Below are positions 46,801 through 59,235 of a DNA stretch of 64,000 nucleotides, one piece after another (the stretch's first letter is position 1; each line of letters starts with the position of its first letter). A program made the position numbers and the translations under genes. Source of the DNA: Bromus sterilis (lineage: Eukaryota; Streptophyta; Magnoliopsida; Poales; Poaceae); NCBI GenBank assembly GCA_950022295.1, contig OX465595.1, positions 222,173,770 to 222,237,769 of the forward strand, in the 5' to 3' direction. Under the pieces are notes generated by a model that made no database searches, was not told the DNA's origin, and worked only from the letters and a program-made list of their open reading frames with translations.

Positions 46801-48148
46801 TTCGACGAAGGATGGAAGGTCTAGGCTATCCCGCCCCGACGCTTTGTTCCATTCGAGTCACCTAGGACCCGAGTTCTGGGTATTGGTTTTAAGACTGAGC
46901 GTGCCTAATCGCGCGTGGGATTTTATGGGGTCCCCTCTTCTTACCTACCTAGCTTCAAAAATTTCTAGAGGTGGCCCAAGCTGATTTACCATTTGAAACC
47001 GTGTGTGTGCTGGTCAGCTGCCAGTAGTTTTCTAGAGCTGGCCAGCGGAGACTTATTTCCTCTGTTGGTCCACACTTGGTGAGCTAGGGGTCCCCTGATG
47101 TCAGGTGTGATTTCCCGACCTTAGACGTACGGAAGAGTCCGATCCGAGAGCGTGGACGGCTTTTGGATTGGGTGTCGACTCCCCGGGGGCCATCCAGATT
47201 TGTGTGTTGTTAGTTAGAGGGACCTGTCGTTTCGGATCTCTTGGAACTAAATCATAAAATGGTTGCCTATAATGGGTAGCAACTGAGAGAGATGGGCGAG
47301 CATGTGACGCCTCGTAATGGGCAGTTGGTACACCCCTGCAGGGTTAAATATTTTCGAGAAGCCGTGTCCACGGTTATGGACGACTTGAGACCTATTCCTT
47401 GTTCATAGACAACAACAACTGAGATAATCTTAATATAACTTTATCTACGCGTGTGTGTGCCTTGACTGCTTCTTCTTCGTCGGGATGCGAAGTGGAGGAC
47501 AAGGATAGGATAGGTGTTATGTTTGTGTAAGTAGTTGATAGCAAGACTTGTTGGAGGGGATTCCTCATCGAATGCTTGGCTTCTTATCTTACTCTCTAGA
47601 TCGTTAGCCACTTCTTAAATGCTAGTGCGGCAGCAACCTCACCACTTACCCCTTCCTTACCGTAAACTACTAGTTGTCCTAGAATGACGAGTGATGAAGT
47701 CCTTGCTGGGTCAGTTGACCACCACAGTTGGATGCTGAGTACCTCTGTACTCATGATACTACCCCCAAACTCTTTTCAGGGTTCTTGATCGACAACAGGT
47801 ATGGTGATTGACGTTTCACGTGGAGACTCGACGACGACTAGTTAGGCGGATCCCGTCGGAAGGCCTGGACCCGTGTGGTTATGGGATCGATGTTTTTCTC
47901 TTTGCCACTAGGCATTTGATTGTAGTCTGTACTCAGACATATATCTTCCGCTGTTGTATTGTATTAAGGCAGTTCTATGCCGATTGTATGAGATGTTGTA
48001 TCCTTGTATCTGTAATGTTGTGATATCATGTTGGAAATCCGGGGCATATGGATATTTCATATGTCGCGGTGGGACCGATATGTGCTTCGTCCACGGATCT
48101 GGATGGAAACATCTAGATCTGGAACAGTACCGCATATCGGGCCTTACA
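43892..48148 (+). repeat. Second LTR of the array (4257 bp)
   Basis: Starts TGTAACAACCCAG and ends GGGCCTTACA. It lacks about 40 bases of the GC-rich block near 44628 that LTRs 1 and 3 have (the CCATGGAGCTCCTCC region). TATA box at 44357-44366. Followed by a PBS like LTR 1. Non-coding. Confidence 0.93.
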
Positions 48149-48752
48149 ACTTGGTATCAGAGCCTTACTGACCGTAGGATCCCCTCTCTGGCCGAAGTCG
48201 AGTCTAGACAAAACTATTTTGTAGTTACTAAGTTAGTTATCGGAGAGTGGGAATCTTTTTACTCCTTACCCTTGCTTTGGTCAGGACAAGGGTCGTAAGT
48301 GTTTTATTCTCGACTTATCCCCCTTCAAACTTTAGGATCTCGAGAGTGTGGAGTTTTAGAACCATTACAATGCCTTGCTTGCAATGTATTGTCTCGATTC
48401 CGACCTCATGTTGGGAATTCCTGTAGTACCTTTAGCTTCTGTGATTTCGGTTATCATCTGGGTCATCCATTGCCATCCCTCCTTTTGCCCGGTGTTTTTA
48501 CGACTTGCGTCGAAAATCACTATCCCTTTATTTGGTTTTCGCGATCGTTCTTCCTCTTCTCACTGACGTTTTCGTTATTCCAACGATGTCGTCTCTCTGC
48601 GGAAAATTATCTCGACCGAAGTTCGACGTCGACATGGAGCAGAGTCCCTTGTTGGTGGTGTTGAAGATTGTCGACTCTCCTCTTTCCCCCTTCCCCTCTC
48701 CCCCGGATCGTCCTGGATCTCGGGATGAGATCCCTTGTTGGTGGTGTTGTAT
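48149..48752 (+). other. Second internal domain of the array (604 bp)
   Basis: PBS TGGTATCAGAGC at 48152-48163. Near-identical to the first internal domain, with a few substitutions and one-base indels, including the duplicated CCCTTGTTGGTGGTGTTG. No gene supported. Confidence 0.82.
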
Positions 48753-51700
48753 TGTAACAGCCCAATTTTCACAAAAAATTAAAAATTTTGTTTTCGGTGT
48801 GAATTGTTTGATTGTCTGATTTGTTTGCGGTGTTTGCATCCCCGATTTATCGATCGGCGATTATTTTTCCCCCTCTTATCTCGTACCGGAAGGAGACTGA
48901 CCCTTTCCACCCTGACATACGACCTTGCGACACCCGGATTTCACCCGAGCACCGTCGCTACCGGCACAGGACCAGCCATCGCCACCGGAACGAAAACCCC
49001 GTTTATTTCATAAACAGATTATTTTATGGGGCGCCGAAAAACATTGTCGGAATGTCACCGCAGTGAGGTACGATCGACGGGCTCGACGTGGTAAGTGCGT
49101 GGTTCGAGATTTCGTCGAAATCGGAGTCCGTACGGAGTCTCGGTGGTCACGAACGCGATCGCCGGACGCGCGAGAGGGGTACCGGGGGCGTTTGCGTAAA
49201 CTGGCCAGCCAACCTGCCTATATAATGACCCCCACCTCCCAAACCATCCAATTAGGGTTTCCCTAAGAATATTTGCAGCCACCCCCCCCCCTCAATTTTT
49301 TCCCAATTTCGTCCAAAATCCTTCCCCTCTCCCGATACCCTAGATCCAGATTGTTTTCAGCCCTTAGATCTCCAAATCAAGGGCTAGGAATTGTCCACGT
49401 CACCCCGGAGGAAAACTAGCAGCCTCCCACCTCCAGCCGCTCCGCCGGGGCCCGCCGGGCCGGAATTGGGCCCCGCGGGCCCGCCTCAGCCACCACCACC
49501 CGTGCCATGGAGCTCCTCCCGAGCAACCCCGCCGCCTCGCGCCGCCGGCTGCTGGCGAGCAGCCCGGCCACCCCCATCTCCTCCTCTCCCTCTCCTCCTG
49601 CCCGCCTCCCTGTCACCTCCCTCTTCTCGCGCAGGTCAGCGGAGGAAGCGCGCCGCCGCCATGGCCTGGAAGCTCGCGCCGCCGGCCGCCGTCCTCTGCG
49701 AGAGACGCCGCCGCGCCGCCCCGAGGACCTCACCCCGCACCGCCGCCGCTCGATCTGGCAAGGGGCCAGCTGGATCCGCAACGCTGCCACGCTGCCTCGT
49801 CCTCCTCCTCGCCGGAGCACTGCTGGCCGCCGGCGTCGACCTCACGGTGAGATCGGGAGATCCCCGAGCCGGTCAACCCGCACGCCCCCACGTAGGCCGG
49901 CCCAGCGGCCTCCAGTGGCCCACCAAGCGTCCTGGACCATCCACCACCTCGGCCAGATGGGCCTTTAGAGCCCATGGTGAGGCCTGCTTTGTATTTTTTT
50001 CCTAACCTTGTTGTGTTTAAGTCCGTAATAATTTTGCTGTTGTTACGTTTTTGTGATGTAATTTGCGACTAATCCGTAGCTCCGATGAACGTGCCCCCAA
50101 AATGAAAGTTGCTTAGAATTGTGTGTACTTTAATTCATGGTTTGTGAGCTTTTGCATTTGAGGTCATCTGGATTGTGTAATTGTGTGCTAAACAGGGCAT
50201 CAGATCCTTAATTAAAATTGTTGCTGTTAAACTTGCTGAAACTGTTGCTTGATTGAAACTTCGGGCGACGGTTGCAACGCAACCGTGCGTCAGAATTGAG
50301 TGATTCCTTTTGCGTTGCGTTAACCATTGTTTCTACTTCAGTTTCATGCATTCACATGCCATAATTTCTTGCTGCATCATGATTGTATCTTGCTCCAAAG
50401 TAGCTACCCTGCTGTTAGTGTGCTGCTGTTTATATTTTGTTTCCACTTCGGTCGATGAGTGTGTCACGACCGTTTATCGGAATTGAGTGATTCCAATTGC
50501 ATATTGTTAAGCATCATTTCTATTTTCATCCCTTGTTTTGCATTGCCATGATATGCTTGCTGGTCATATAGTTATTTAGCTCCAAAGTTGCTATGCTGCT
50601 GTTTTTGACAGCCACCTCTGTTTTTCTCTAAGTCTGTTACTTTGCGATGCCATGTTGTTTGCTTAATATCTTTTGATCTATGATGTCTATTTGCATGATT
50701 CTTTTTTCCATGCCTTCCCTGTCATGTCTACTTTAGTTCATATCCTTTGTGAGCATGTTTGCATTGATTAACCTGTTTATGCATTGCTCTAAAGTGTGCT
50801 TCGTGATGTTGGCAGATTGTGCCCGTAACTTGTTTTGCTTATATCTTTTTAACCGTAACTCTGTTTGGAGTGTTCTTTATATGTAACTTGATTAGTTTTT
50901 TGTGTACTTTGTGTTTATGCTCTTGTTTGCTGCTGTTAACCAACCTAAAATATGGTTTATGAAAGAACAGTACCAAATCCTTTAATCATCGTGCGGCACT
51001 TAGTATATGCCATGTTTAGGTTGTGCCTCACTTAAATTGACTAGCATAGATAGTTTTATTTATGCTTCACCTCTTTACATGTTTGTGTGCTATGCCATGA
51101 TTGCTTGAGTTTCCATGTTAACGACCTTTGTTGATCACCTGTAGCTAAGCAACTTGAACCACCGTAAACGTGCGGTATTCGTCGTGTGTGACGAGTACTC
51201 CACTTAAATTGTTAGTAGCCGTTCTCGACGATAGATCCGTATCGCGTTGCCGTGTCGTGTTATGTCTTCTTGATCTTGTGTTGCTCCGTAGTAAGAGATT
51301 GCTTGATCGTTGATTGCTTTCCATTGTTTATCGTCTTGTGTGCTTCCGCGGGTACCTCTCGGAGACGATGCGAGCTTGCGATCCACTACACCTTCGGAAT
51401 CCGACTTATCAACAGGCAAGGACTATACATTACTTATGATCCATTCTATTTCAACCAGCGGTTTGCATGCTAGTCTAGGTTAGGTTCGATGTTTGATCCT
51501 ACCACATGTTTACAGCCTCTTTCAAACCGATACAGCCATGTCCCCTCCCAGCAAACCATGTACTGCTATGTTACTATTGCTCGTTGCTCAGCCCCTGCTT
51601 AGTATGCATGCTTAGGATGCTACGATGTTACCCTGTTACTCCTTGGTTCGGGATATCACGTTATTATATTGTTGTTGATGATACGATTATTATAATGTTG

Positions 51701-53058
51701 ACTATATTCGACGAAGGATGGAAGGTCTAGGCTATCCCGCCCCGACGCTTTGTTCCATTCGAGTCACCTAGGACCCGAGTTCCGGGTATTGGTTTTAAGA
51801 CTGAGCGTGCCTAATCGCGTGTGGGATTTTATGGGGTCCCCTCTTCTTACCTACCTAGCTTCAAACATTTCTAGAGGTGGCCCAAGCTGATTTACCATTT
51901 GAAACCGTGTGTGTGCTGGTCAGCTGCCAGTAGTTTTCAAACAACTGGGGCCAGCGGAGACTTAGTTCCTCTGTTGGTCCACACTTGGTGAGCTAGGGGT
52001 CCCCTGATGTCAGGTGTGATTTCCCGACCTTAGACGTACGGAAGAGTCCGATCCGAGAGAGTGGCCGGATTTTGGATTGGGTGTCGACTCCCCGGGGGCC
52101 ACCCGGATTTGTGTGTTGTTAGTTAGAGGGACCTGTCATTTCGGATCTCTTGGAACTAAATCATAAAATGGTTGCCTATAATGGGTAGCAACATGAGAGA
52201 GATGGGCGAGCATGCGACGCCTTGTAATGGGCAGTTGGTACACCCCTACAGGGTTAAATATTTTTGAGAAGCCGTGTCCACGGTTATGGATGACTTGAGA
52301 CCTACTCCTTGTTCATAGACAACAACAACTGAGATAATCTTAATTTAACTTTATCTACGCGTGTGTGTGCCTTGACTGCTTCTTCTTCGTCGGGATGCGA
52401 AGAGGAGGACAAGGATAGGATAGGTGTTATGTTTGCGTAAGTAGTTGATAGCAAGACTTGTTGGAGGCGATTACTCATCGAATACTTGGCTTCTTATCTT
52501 ACTCTCTAGATCGTTAGCCACTTCATAAATGCTAGTGCGGCAGCAACCTCACCACTTACCCCTTCCTTATCGTAAACTACTAGTTGTCCTAGAATGACGA
52601 GTGATGAAGTCTTTGCTGGGTCAGTTGACCACTACAGTTGGATGCTGAGTACCTCTGTACTCATGATACTACCAACAAACTCTTTTCAGCATTCTTGATC
52701 GACAACAGGTATGGTGATCGACGTTTCACGTGGAGACTCGACGGCGACTAGTTAGGCGGATCCCGGCGGAGGGCCTGGACCCGTGTGGTTATGGGATCGA
52801 TGTTTTTATCTTTTCCACTAGGCATTTGATTGTAGTCTGTACTCAGACATATATCTTCCGATGTTGTATTATATTAAGGCAGTTGTATGCCGATTGTATG
52901 AGATGTTGTATCCTTGTATCTGTAATGTTGTGATATCATGTTGGAAATCTGGGGCATATGGCTATGTCATATGTCGCGGTGGGACCGATATGTGCTTCAT
53001 CCCCGAATCTGGATGGAAACACCTAGATCGGGAACAGTACCGCATATCGGGCCTTACA
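48753..53058 (+). repeat. Third LTR of the array (4306 bp)
   Basis: Starts TGTAACAGCCCAA, ends GGGCCTTACA, and is followed by ATAGG and Athila pol, not by a PBS. It is therefore the outer 3' LTR. TATA box at 49218-49227. Non-coding. Confidence 0.93.
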
Positions 53059-54214
53059 ATAGGGTAGATAATACCTGCGGCTAGAAGCTTGAGGATCTCG
53101 GTCCTCACAACATCCATCATCTTTGGGTTCAACCGTCGTTGATGGTCAAGAAGAGGTTTAGCATCGGGCTCGAGGTTGATAGTATGTTGACAGATAGATG
53201 GACTAATTCCCTTAAGGTCATCAAGGGTATAGCCAATCGCACCACGGTGTTTACGAAGTACTTCCAATAATCGCTCTTCTTCATATCCTGAAAGGTTAGA
53301 GTTGATAATAATAGGATATACTTTCTTTTCATCTAAATAAGCATACTTGAGTGCATCGGGAAGAGGTTTGAGATCAAACACCGGGTCTTCTTTTGGTTTG
53401 GATAGAATTCTTCAAGATTCAACCGGAAGGTTGTGCTTCAGGATAGCACGTTGTCTCAAAAAGATTTCGTCAATTTCATTTCTTTCCTGCATATGAGTAT
53501 CATTCTCGTGGTCCTCCATGTATTGCTGCAAAGGATCATTAGGGGGAATAGCAATAGAAGCAATACTTTCAATAATTTTATCATCACTAGGTAATTCAGT
53601 ATCACGAGGCTGCTTAGAGATCTTAGAAAAATTAAATTCATATGGCTCACCATTGAATTCAACAGAAACTTTACCTTTCTTGCAATCTATAATAGCTCCA
53701 CAAGTTCTGAGAAAAGGTCTACCAAAAATAATAGGACAAAAACTATCTTGTACTGAACCAAGTACAAGAAAACGGTAGGATACTTTACCTTTCCACATAG
53801 GACTTCAACATCTCTCACAATCCCAATAGGAGAGATAGTAGCTTTGTTTGAAAGATGAATAGTAACATCATTCTCTTCGAGTTCACAGGGTGAAATCTCA
53901 CCCATGATCTCTTGATAAAGCGAATAAGGAATCGTGCTAGCACTTGATCCCAGATCGCATAGCCCGTAATAATTGTGATCTCCTATTTTAACAGATACAA
54001 CTGGTGTACCTGAAATTGGGCTTTTATTCTTGGCTGTGACAATGTTAGTTGAAACAGCACAAAAATTTATAATAGAATCTGAAACATCATTAGTAAGTAA
54101 ATCTTTAACCATAGCAACTTGAGTATCGACTCTGATTTCGTCCTCAGGCTCGGCTGTTCTCCTTTCACTTTTATTTACGATGCCTGTCACAAAAGAGTGC
54201 TCCCTTATCCTTGA
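53059..54214 (-). pseudogene. pol: Athila protease and RT N-terminal part, first internal domain
   Basis: From the 5' side: REHSF, VTGIVNKSERR, the protease with YYGLCDLGSSAS, IFGRPFLRTCGAIIDC, then a linker with NDPLQQYMEDHENDTHMQ, and the start of RT with LRKHRGAIGYTLDDLKGISP. It breaks off at AAGIIYPI, where the 14 kb array is inserted. Compared with the copy at 29157-29851 a one-base deletion near 53772 shifts the frame, and a TGA near 53409 adds a stop. The two copies are otherwise almost identical over the shared 660 bases. Confidence 0.9.
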
Positions 54215-54387
54215 TCTGAGACTCTGTCATCAGTAGGGGTAGGAGTGAATACCTTAGTTGTGGGGCGGTTCCCCAAGAACAACGATCCAAGAGTAGGGGT
54301 GTCCATAAGGACAAAAACAGCAACAGCAAAACTAAAACATAAATATAAAAACTTCCTTCCCAGCTTCACTTACTAATAGCGCTACGC
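54215..54387 (-). pseudogene. gag: Athila gag remnant with internal deletion
   Basis: Only the first codons of gag (MDTPTLGSLFLGNRPTT, starting 54303) and about 70 bases remain. Then 16 unrelated bases (CTGAGACTCTG region, 54215-54230) replace about 820 bases that the other internal domain retains (29816-30633). Confidence 0.83.
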
Positions 54388-54405
54388 TCCCCAGCAACGG
54401 CGCCA
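54388..54405 (-). other. Primer-binding site of the Athila element
   Basis: The minus strand reads TGGCGCCGTTGCTGGGGA, one base off the Asp-tRNA complement, downstream of the 5' LTR. Confidence 0.9.
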
Positions 54406-54417
54406 GAAAACGTTACT

Positions 54418-55935
54418 TGATGACCCACAATGTAAGGGATCGATTGCAGCATTTTTGATAAGTAAGAGTGTCGAACCCAACGAGGAGCTGAAGGTAATAA
54501 CAAGTGACTTTGGTAAGGAGATAACTGCAAGCACTGAAAGATAATTTTTTAGGGGTTTTCTTGGTATAAGCAACAGGATAGTAAAAACGAGCAAATTAAA
54601 AGATACTGGAGAGTAACAAGTGTCCCAATCCTTTCTGAGCAAAGGAGAGGCCTAGCAACTGAACTTATAAAGGCTAAAGTGTTCTTGAGGACACACGGGA
54701 GAGGTAGTCATATGCTTTCGCCTTACTCCGTATGGGTACTATGTGTTGTGTTGATAAGTGTTGAGTGGGTGGATCTATGCTAGTACACCCTCTAGACTAA
54801 GATAGGTGTACTCTTATGATTACACACCTTCCAAGCATCTGCAAATACAAGATAGTAATTAAGGCAAAAGCCTAACCATAGCAATACGATCGGTGATCCA
54901 TTGTTCCCTTGTGAAAAAGCGTGCAAACTGGGGTTTAGGTTTCTGTCACTCCGGCAACCCACCGTAAGCATTCTTTGTACACAATGCATCCCCCAAGGTC
55001 CTTGATAAGGCGAAGTGTTGAGTGTTCGACTCACACAACACCACTAAGAAAATAGCAACACAACTTAAATATCAACCAACACATATTACTTCAACATCAT
55101 ATGACTACTAACAACTAGACTTCTCCCACGTCCTCAAGAACTAAAGTAACTACTCACAAGACATAAAAGAGATCATGATCAGTGGGGATAAATAGATGAT
55201 AAACAATCTGAACACAATAATATTTCTCCAACAAAACTCAATAGCATTCACCACAAAGTAGTAATCAACACTGATAGAGTAGAGAGGATAGATAGTACGG
55301 ATTACAACACGAGTTGCAATTGTGAGACGAGATTGGATGGAGGTGGAGATGGTGCTGATGATAGGGATGATGTTGATCATGATCTCGATGATGCCCGTGA
55401 CGATGGTGATGACGATGGCGATGATCCCCCCTTCCGAGAGGTGGTCTCCCCGGCGGAATCTGCCCGCCAGATATGGCTTTTCTTCTCTGTAGGTTTCCGC
55501 CACGGAGCGGCGGCGGAACTCCAGAAACTCTCCCCTTTTTAGGTTTTTTGGATGACGAAGAGTATATAGGCTAGAGGGGGCAGCCGGGAGTGGCCCCGGG
55601 GGTCCAGGCGCCCTCCCGACGCGGCCAGGGGTGGGGCCTCGCCAGGTGCCCGCCTGGGCACCCAGTGGCCCCCCTCTGGTCACTCTTTTGCGTGTCTTCG
55701 TGATCCTTCTGGAAAACAGCCTCCGTCAATTTTCAGGTAATTTGGAGGTGTTCTTCTTCAGCAACTCAGCGTCCACTTTTTACTGCTGAATCCTGCGTCT
55801 GCTGCTTCGGCACCGGAAACTTGCAAACTGTGTAAAATAAGCCAAAACAACATAAGAATAGCATCATATCATGAAATATATCAATGAATAATAAAGAATT
55901 ACTATATAAAATACTGATGCATTTTGGACGTATCA
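54418..55935 (-). repeat. 5' LTR of the Athila element (1518 bp)
   Basis: Matches 30821-32345. The right end GGACGTATCA (55935) is followed by TGTGC and unrelated sequence, not a PPT, so this is the outer LTR. Confidence 0.92.
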
Positions 55936-57944
55936 TGTGCCCAACATGTGGTAGTACTCTTCGTCTTGGAGCACCACACAAGAACTCGGGCTTAAGGCGG
56001 TGTTCAACGAGACAACCCACTGTGCACTCCTACACAGCCTCTCATCGTTCACCTTTTTTTAGGGTGGATTCACCAACACATTAACAACAGCAACACTGTG
56101 AACATTCCATCCCGACTCACAATCAAAGTAACCTCATTGTATCACTAAGCAGCAATAAGCAATAACAGTTGTAGGGGACACATGCTCATCATTCAACTCC
56201 TATATCTGCTAGGATTGTGGTCTGCTTAATACGCTGACAAAATGATAGGTCATGCATCGGAATGGGTTCAACTATGCGAAAGAACGTGTCTCGGTGATCT
56301 CCTAAACATGCATAAGCGAGAATGAGAGGGAAGTAGGATTTTATAGACATGATCAATGGGGTTTTCTTTCCTTGCTGACGATACACTGGTTTATCGAACT
56401 TCTTTTTCGGGGGTTACCTCCGTCTCGGTAACACTGTTACCGGAATAATCATCAACAAAGGGGGGCAACATCAAAATAAAATGCACAAGCACATGATATA
56501 GTTGTCCATGATGTATATGGTACTGGTTTGTTGACAATTCAATTTAATTTAAGTGTATTGCAAAGGATTTGCAAATTCAAACTCGAAATTCAAATTCAAA
56601 TTAAGCCATATGCATAATTGCTATTGTTGCCCCATTTTAAAATGGTCAAACATAGAAACAAGTTGCATATTCTTAATCCTTGCATTTTTCTGATAATTTT
56701 TCATATATTATTTGTTTAATTTGGAGTTAGTATGAATTTTCTATGATTTTCCAAAGTTTATTGATTTTTTTGCCTTTTCTGGAATTAAATTAAATTGGAT
56801 AAAAGGTTTATTGCGTCAGCATGAGGTCATGCTAAAGTGGGGTGGGGGGCTCTGACAGCTGGGTCCCACTGGTCAGGGAGAGGGGAATTAATCCCTCTCT
56901 GTGTTAAACTAACAAAGGGGTTAGGGGGCCAGGGGCCCACCTGTCAGCCACTGTTAGGAGGGGTTAGTGGGTTAATTAGGCCACAGGGTTAGGGTTAATG
57001 GCTCCGGTGAGCTCTGGCTCGCCGGAGTTCCACAGAACTTGGGCTAGGGGGCACGGTGAGGGGTTATGGGGGCACTGGCGAGGGCGTCGTGAGCTCCCGC
57101 GTCGTCTGGGGCTAGCTGGGGGTCTTGGGGAGGCTCCAGGCCACGGCTACGACGACAACTGCGGCGGCCGGAGCACTGGAAAGGCGACGACGGCGAAGGA
57201 GGCCACGGGCAGAAGCGCGGGAGGGCTGGGGAGAAAGAGGAGCTCACCCTGACGGCTGCGACGACAAGTGCTTTGCGTGGCCGGGGAGAGGCTGGACGGA
57301 GGGGAATGGCTTGCCGGAGTTTGTTGTAGCCCGCGGGAAGAACTTGATGCTTGCGACGTCCACAGGGCTTCTCGGCTTCGATTGAATGGTCACGGTGACG
57401 TAGACGAGTGTTGCAGATCAGCTGGACATGGCAGCGCGTCGGATGGAGCTCGGTGACCGCGTGGAAGCTTGACGGCGGCGACAGCGTATCTCGGGACCTC
57501 GCGGAAACTCGCCGGGAACAAAGGGGAAGAGGTCCAGGGGAGGGGGGAAAGGTGGCGGAGCCTCTGGGTGTCTCGGTGGCGAGAAGATGAGGCATAGGGG
57601 GCCTTGGAGCCTTCTCGGCGTCGCGGTGGCGTCGCCGCACGCCCCCAGCTCGCCACCGAGGTGCTTGAGGTAGACGACAAGCACCCGGTGGGCTGGGCTG
57701 GGCCGGCCTGGAGGCTGGGGGGGGTAAGTTGGGCCTCTTCTCTCTGTGTGCTCTCTGTTTTTCTTTCTATTTTTCTTTTTCTATAATTTTTGTTGTGCCT
57801 AGAATTAAATAGCTAGGCATTTTATTAAAATGCCCAAATATTTTTATAAATCCTAGGTGACCAGAAGCAAGTCACTTTTATAATTTGGGCACTTTTGAAA
57901 TTCAATTAATTTGAATTTCAATTCAAATGGGGGTCAAATTTAAT
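55936..57944. other. Unassigned, LTR-like region with GC-rich core
   Basis: It starts at the Athila 5' LTR border. 56480-56830 is AT-rich with repeated AAATTCAAATTC words. 56830-57720 is GC-rich with TCAGCATGAGGTCATGCT, a GGGTCCCACTGG string, and GGGTTAGGGTTAATGG. 57720-57944 is AT-rich again. This composition is typical of Gypsy LTRs in grasses, but I find no TG/CA ends, PBS or PPT, and the orientation is uncertain. Frames of up to 198 codons in the GC-rich part exist on both strands and are not supported as genes. Confidence 0.45.
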
Positions 57945-58022
57945 TTCTTCATTCATGTTATGTCACTTGTGATAAACGTCAGTGCCACATCTATGTGGTA
58001 TTTCTATCAGTCTTCCGACGTT
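57945..58022. repeat. 78-bp segment, also present at 61790-61867
   Basis: Shared CATGTTATGTCACTTGTGAT and GCCACATCTATGTGGTATTT, with only a few mismatches over 78 bases. It separates the unassigned region from the Copia LTR fragment. Confidence 0.85.
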
Positions 58023-59235
58023 GTCCCGGAATAATTTCCCGATGTTTCGTAACCTTTCCACAACTATTACCGAATGTTGCAAAACCTTCCGAGACTATTA
58101 CGGATGTCTTGTTACTACTTCAAGACTCTTCTTGAATGTTCCGAAATCATCCGAGACCGTTCACGAATATTCTGAAACCATTCGGCACAACCTAGAACAC
58201 TTCTAGTACTACCCAGAAACACTTCCGATTCCACCCGAAATAATTTCGGTACCCTTTCTCTTTTCATCTCCTAGTTCTCTAACAGATTACTACTCCTTAA
58301 GTGTGTGACCCAATAGGTTCGGTATAATGCGGACATGACTCAGAACATCTTCCGGACACAGGTCAACAGCCTTTTGTCAATAGCGAATAATCAACAGCGG
58401 AGCCATGGACACCCATGTTGACTCCCGCACATACACGAATAAACTTCGAGTGAACCTTTATGTTTAGTCTTGTACCATTCCCGTTGCTTCGCGATATATG
58501 ACAAAGTTAGAGGAGAGAAGTTTGGCACCCATGTGTAACAACTTCTTGAACACAAGCCACTCGTTATCCTCTTTGCTCGTTTGTCCCTTTTCTCGTTATC
58601 GTATTCCGGTATCCCCGTGACTGAATCACAATGTGTCTGGCCAGACTATAATGGATACCGTCATACTGAGTGAGCCCGAAGTGAATATCTTCTTCATCGT
58701 GAAGGAGCAAATCCAAATCTTGAACTATCACAGTTACTAGACACACTATCCAATGTACCCAGAACTTATTTTACTACTTCCCAGTAACGGGAAGATTCAT
58801 CTAAGAACCAAAGCGCATCTTCCTGTGTGAAGCAACTTGATACTCTCATGGTCTAAGGAATTACGTATATGATAACATTTCATGATATGACTTATAACGT
58901 TGTTACGATGTGATCTCTAAGTATATCATTCAATACTGGGGTCGGTTCAACATCATTGTTCTGCTAACAATATGTTCCCATTGCTACTAACATCCTTGTT
59001 ACAAGAACAATGTCCATGATTAAGAAAACGTAATCATCAGTTAGCACATGAGCTGGTCTTAGAGGCTAAACCAGGAACTCTTGGTGTTTACATTTCCACA
59101 CATGCAAGTGGGTTTTCTTTTGAATCTCATAGTCAGGGTCATTGCAATTATAGCACAGAAATATAAACATTAATTACGAACGTGGAAATATATATAATAA
59201 CATTTTATTATTGCCTCTAGGGCATATTTCCAACA
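58023..59235 (-). repeat. 3' LTR of a third Copia element, truncated
   Basis: Ends GGGCATATTTCCAACA at 59235, the TGTTGGAAATATGCCC start of BARE/Angela-type LTRs on the minus strand. A PPT follows to the right. The distal part (which would end CCCCAACA on the minus strand) is missing, replaced by the 78-bp repeat and the unassigned region. No gene. Confidence 0.86.

Larger units (their letters stand above)
39014..53058 (+). mobile_element. Non-autonomous LTR retrotransposon array: three LTRs, two internal domains (14,045 bp)
   Basis: LTRs at 39014-43288, 43892-48148 and 48753-53058; internal domains at 43289-43891 and 48149-48752. Each internal domain starts with an initiator-Met PBS. The outer ends (TGTAATAGCCC and GGGCCTTACA) are flanked by a perfect ATAGG duplication (39009-39013, 53059-53063) within the Athila RT. 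No gag or pol is visible, so this is a LARD-like derivative. The LTRs have the same architecture as chromovirus LTRs (a CCCCTGCAGGGTTAAAT segment, TTTTCAGG and CGTGGAGACTCGA near the end), which hints at a Tekay-like autonomous parent. Confidence 0.93.
29157..55935 (-). mobile_element. Athila-type Gypsy element in tandem form, with two later insertions
   Basis: On the minus strand: 5' LTR (55935-54418), PBS, gag remnant, protease, RT (split by the 14 kb array), RNase H, integrase (split by a CACTA), a post-pol ORF, PPT, an LTR (32345-30821), then again a PBS, a gag and a protease, truncated at 29157. The middle LTR has a PPT on one side and a PBS on the other, so it is shared by two internal domains. 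The Asp-tRNA PBS, the DLGSS protease and the RT type indicate the Athila lineage (Sabrina/WHAM-like). Confidence 0.88.

Noticed and set aside
57044..57640. 198-codon open frame on the minus strand
   Set aside because: It lies in a GC-rich LTR-like block, overlaps frames on the plus strand (56998-57252, 57125-57385), and has no recognisable domain. Its composition (Arg, Pro, Ser, Ala) is what random GC-rich DNA gives.
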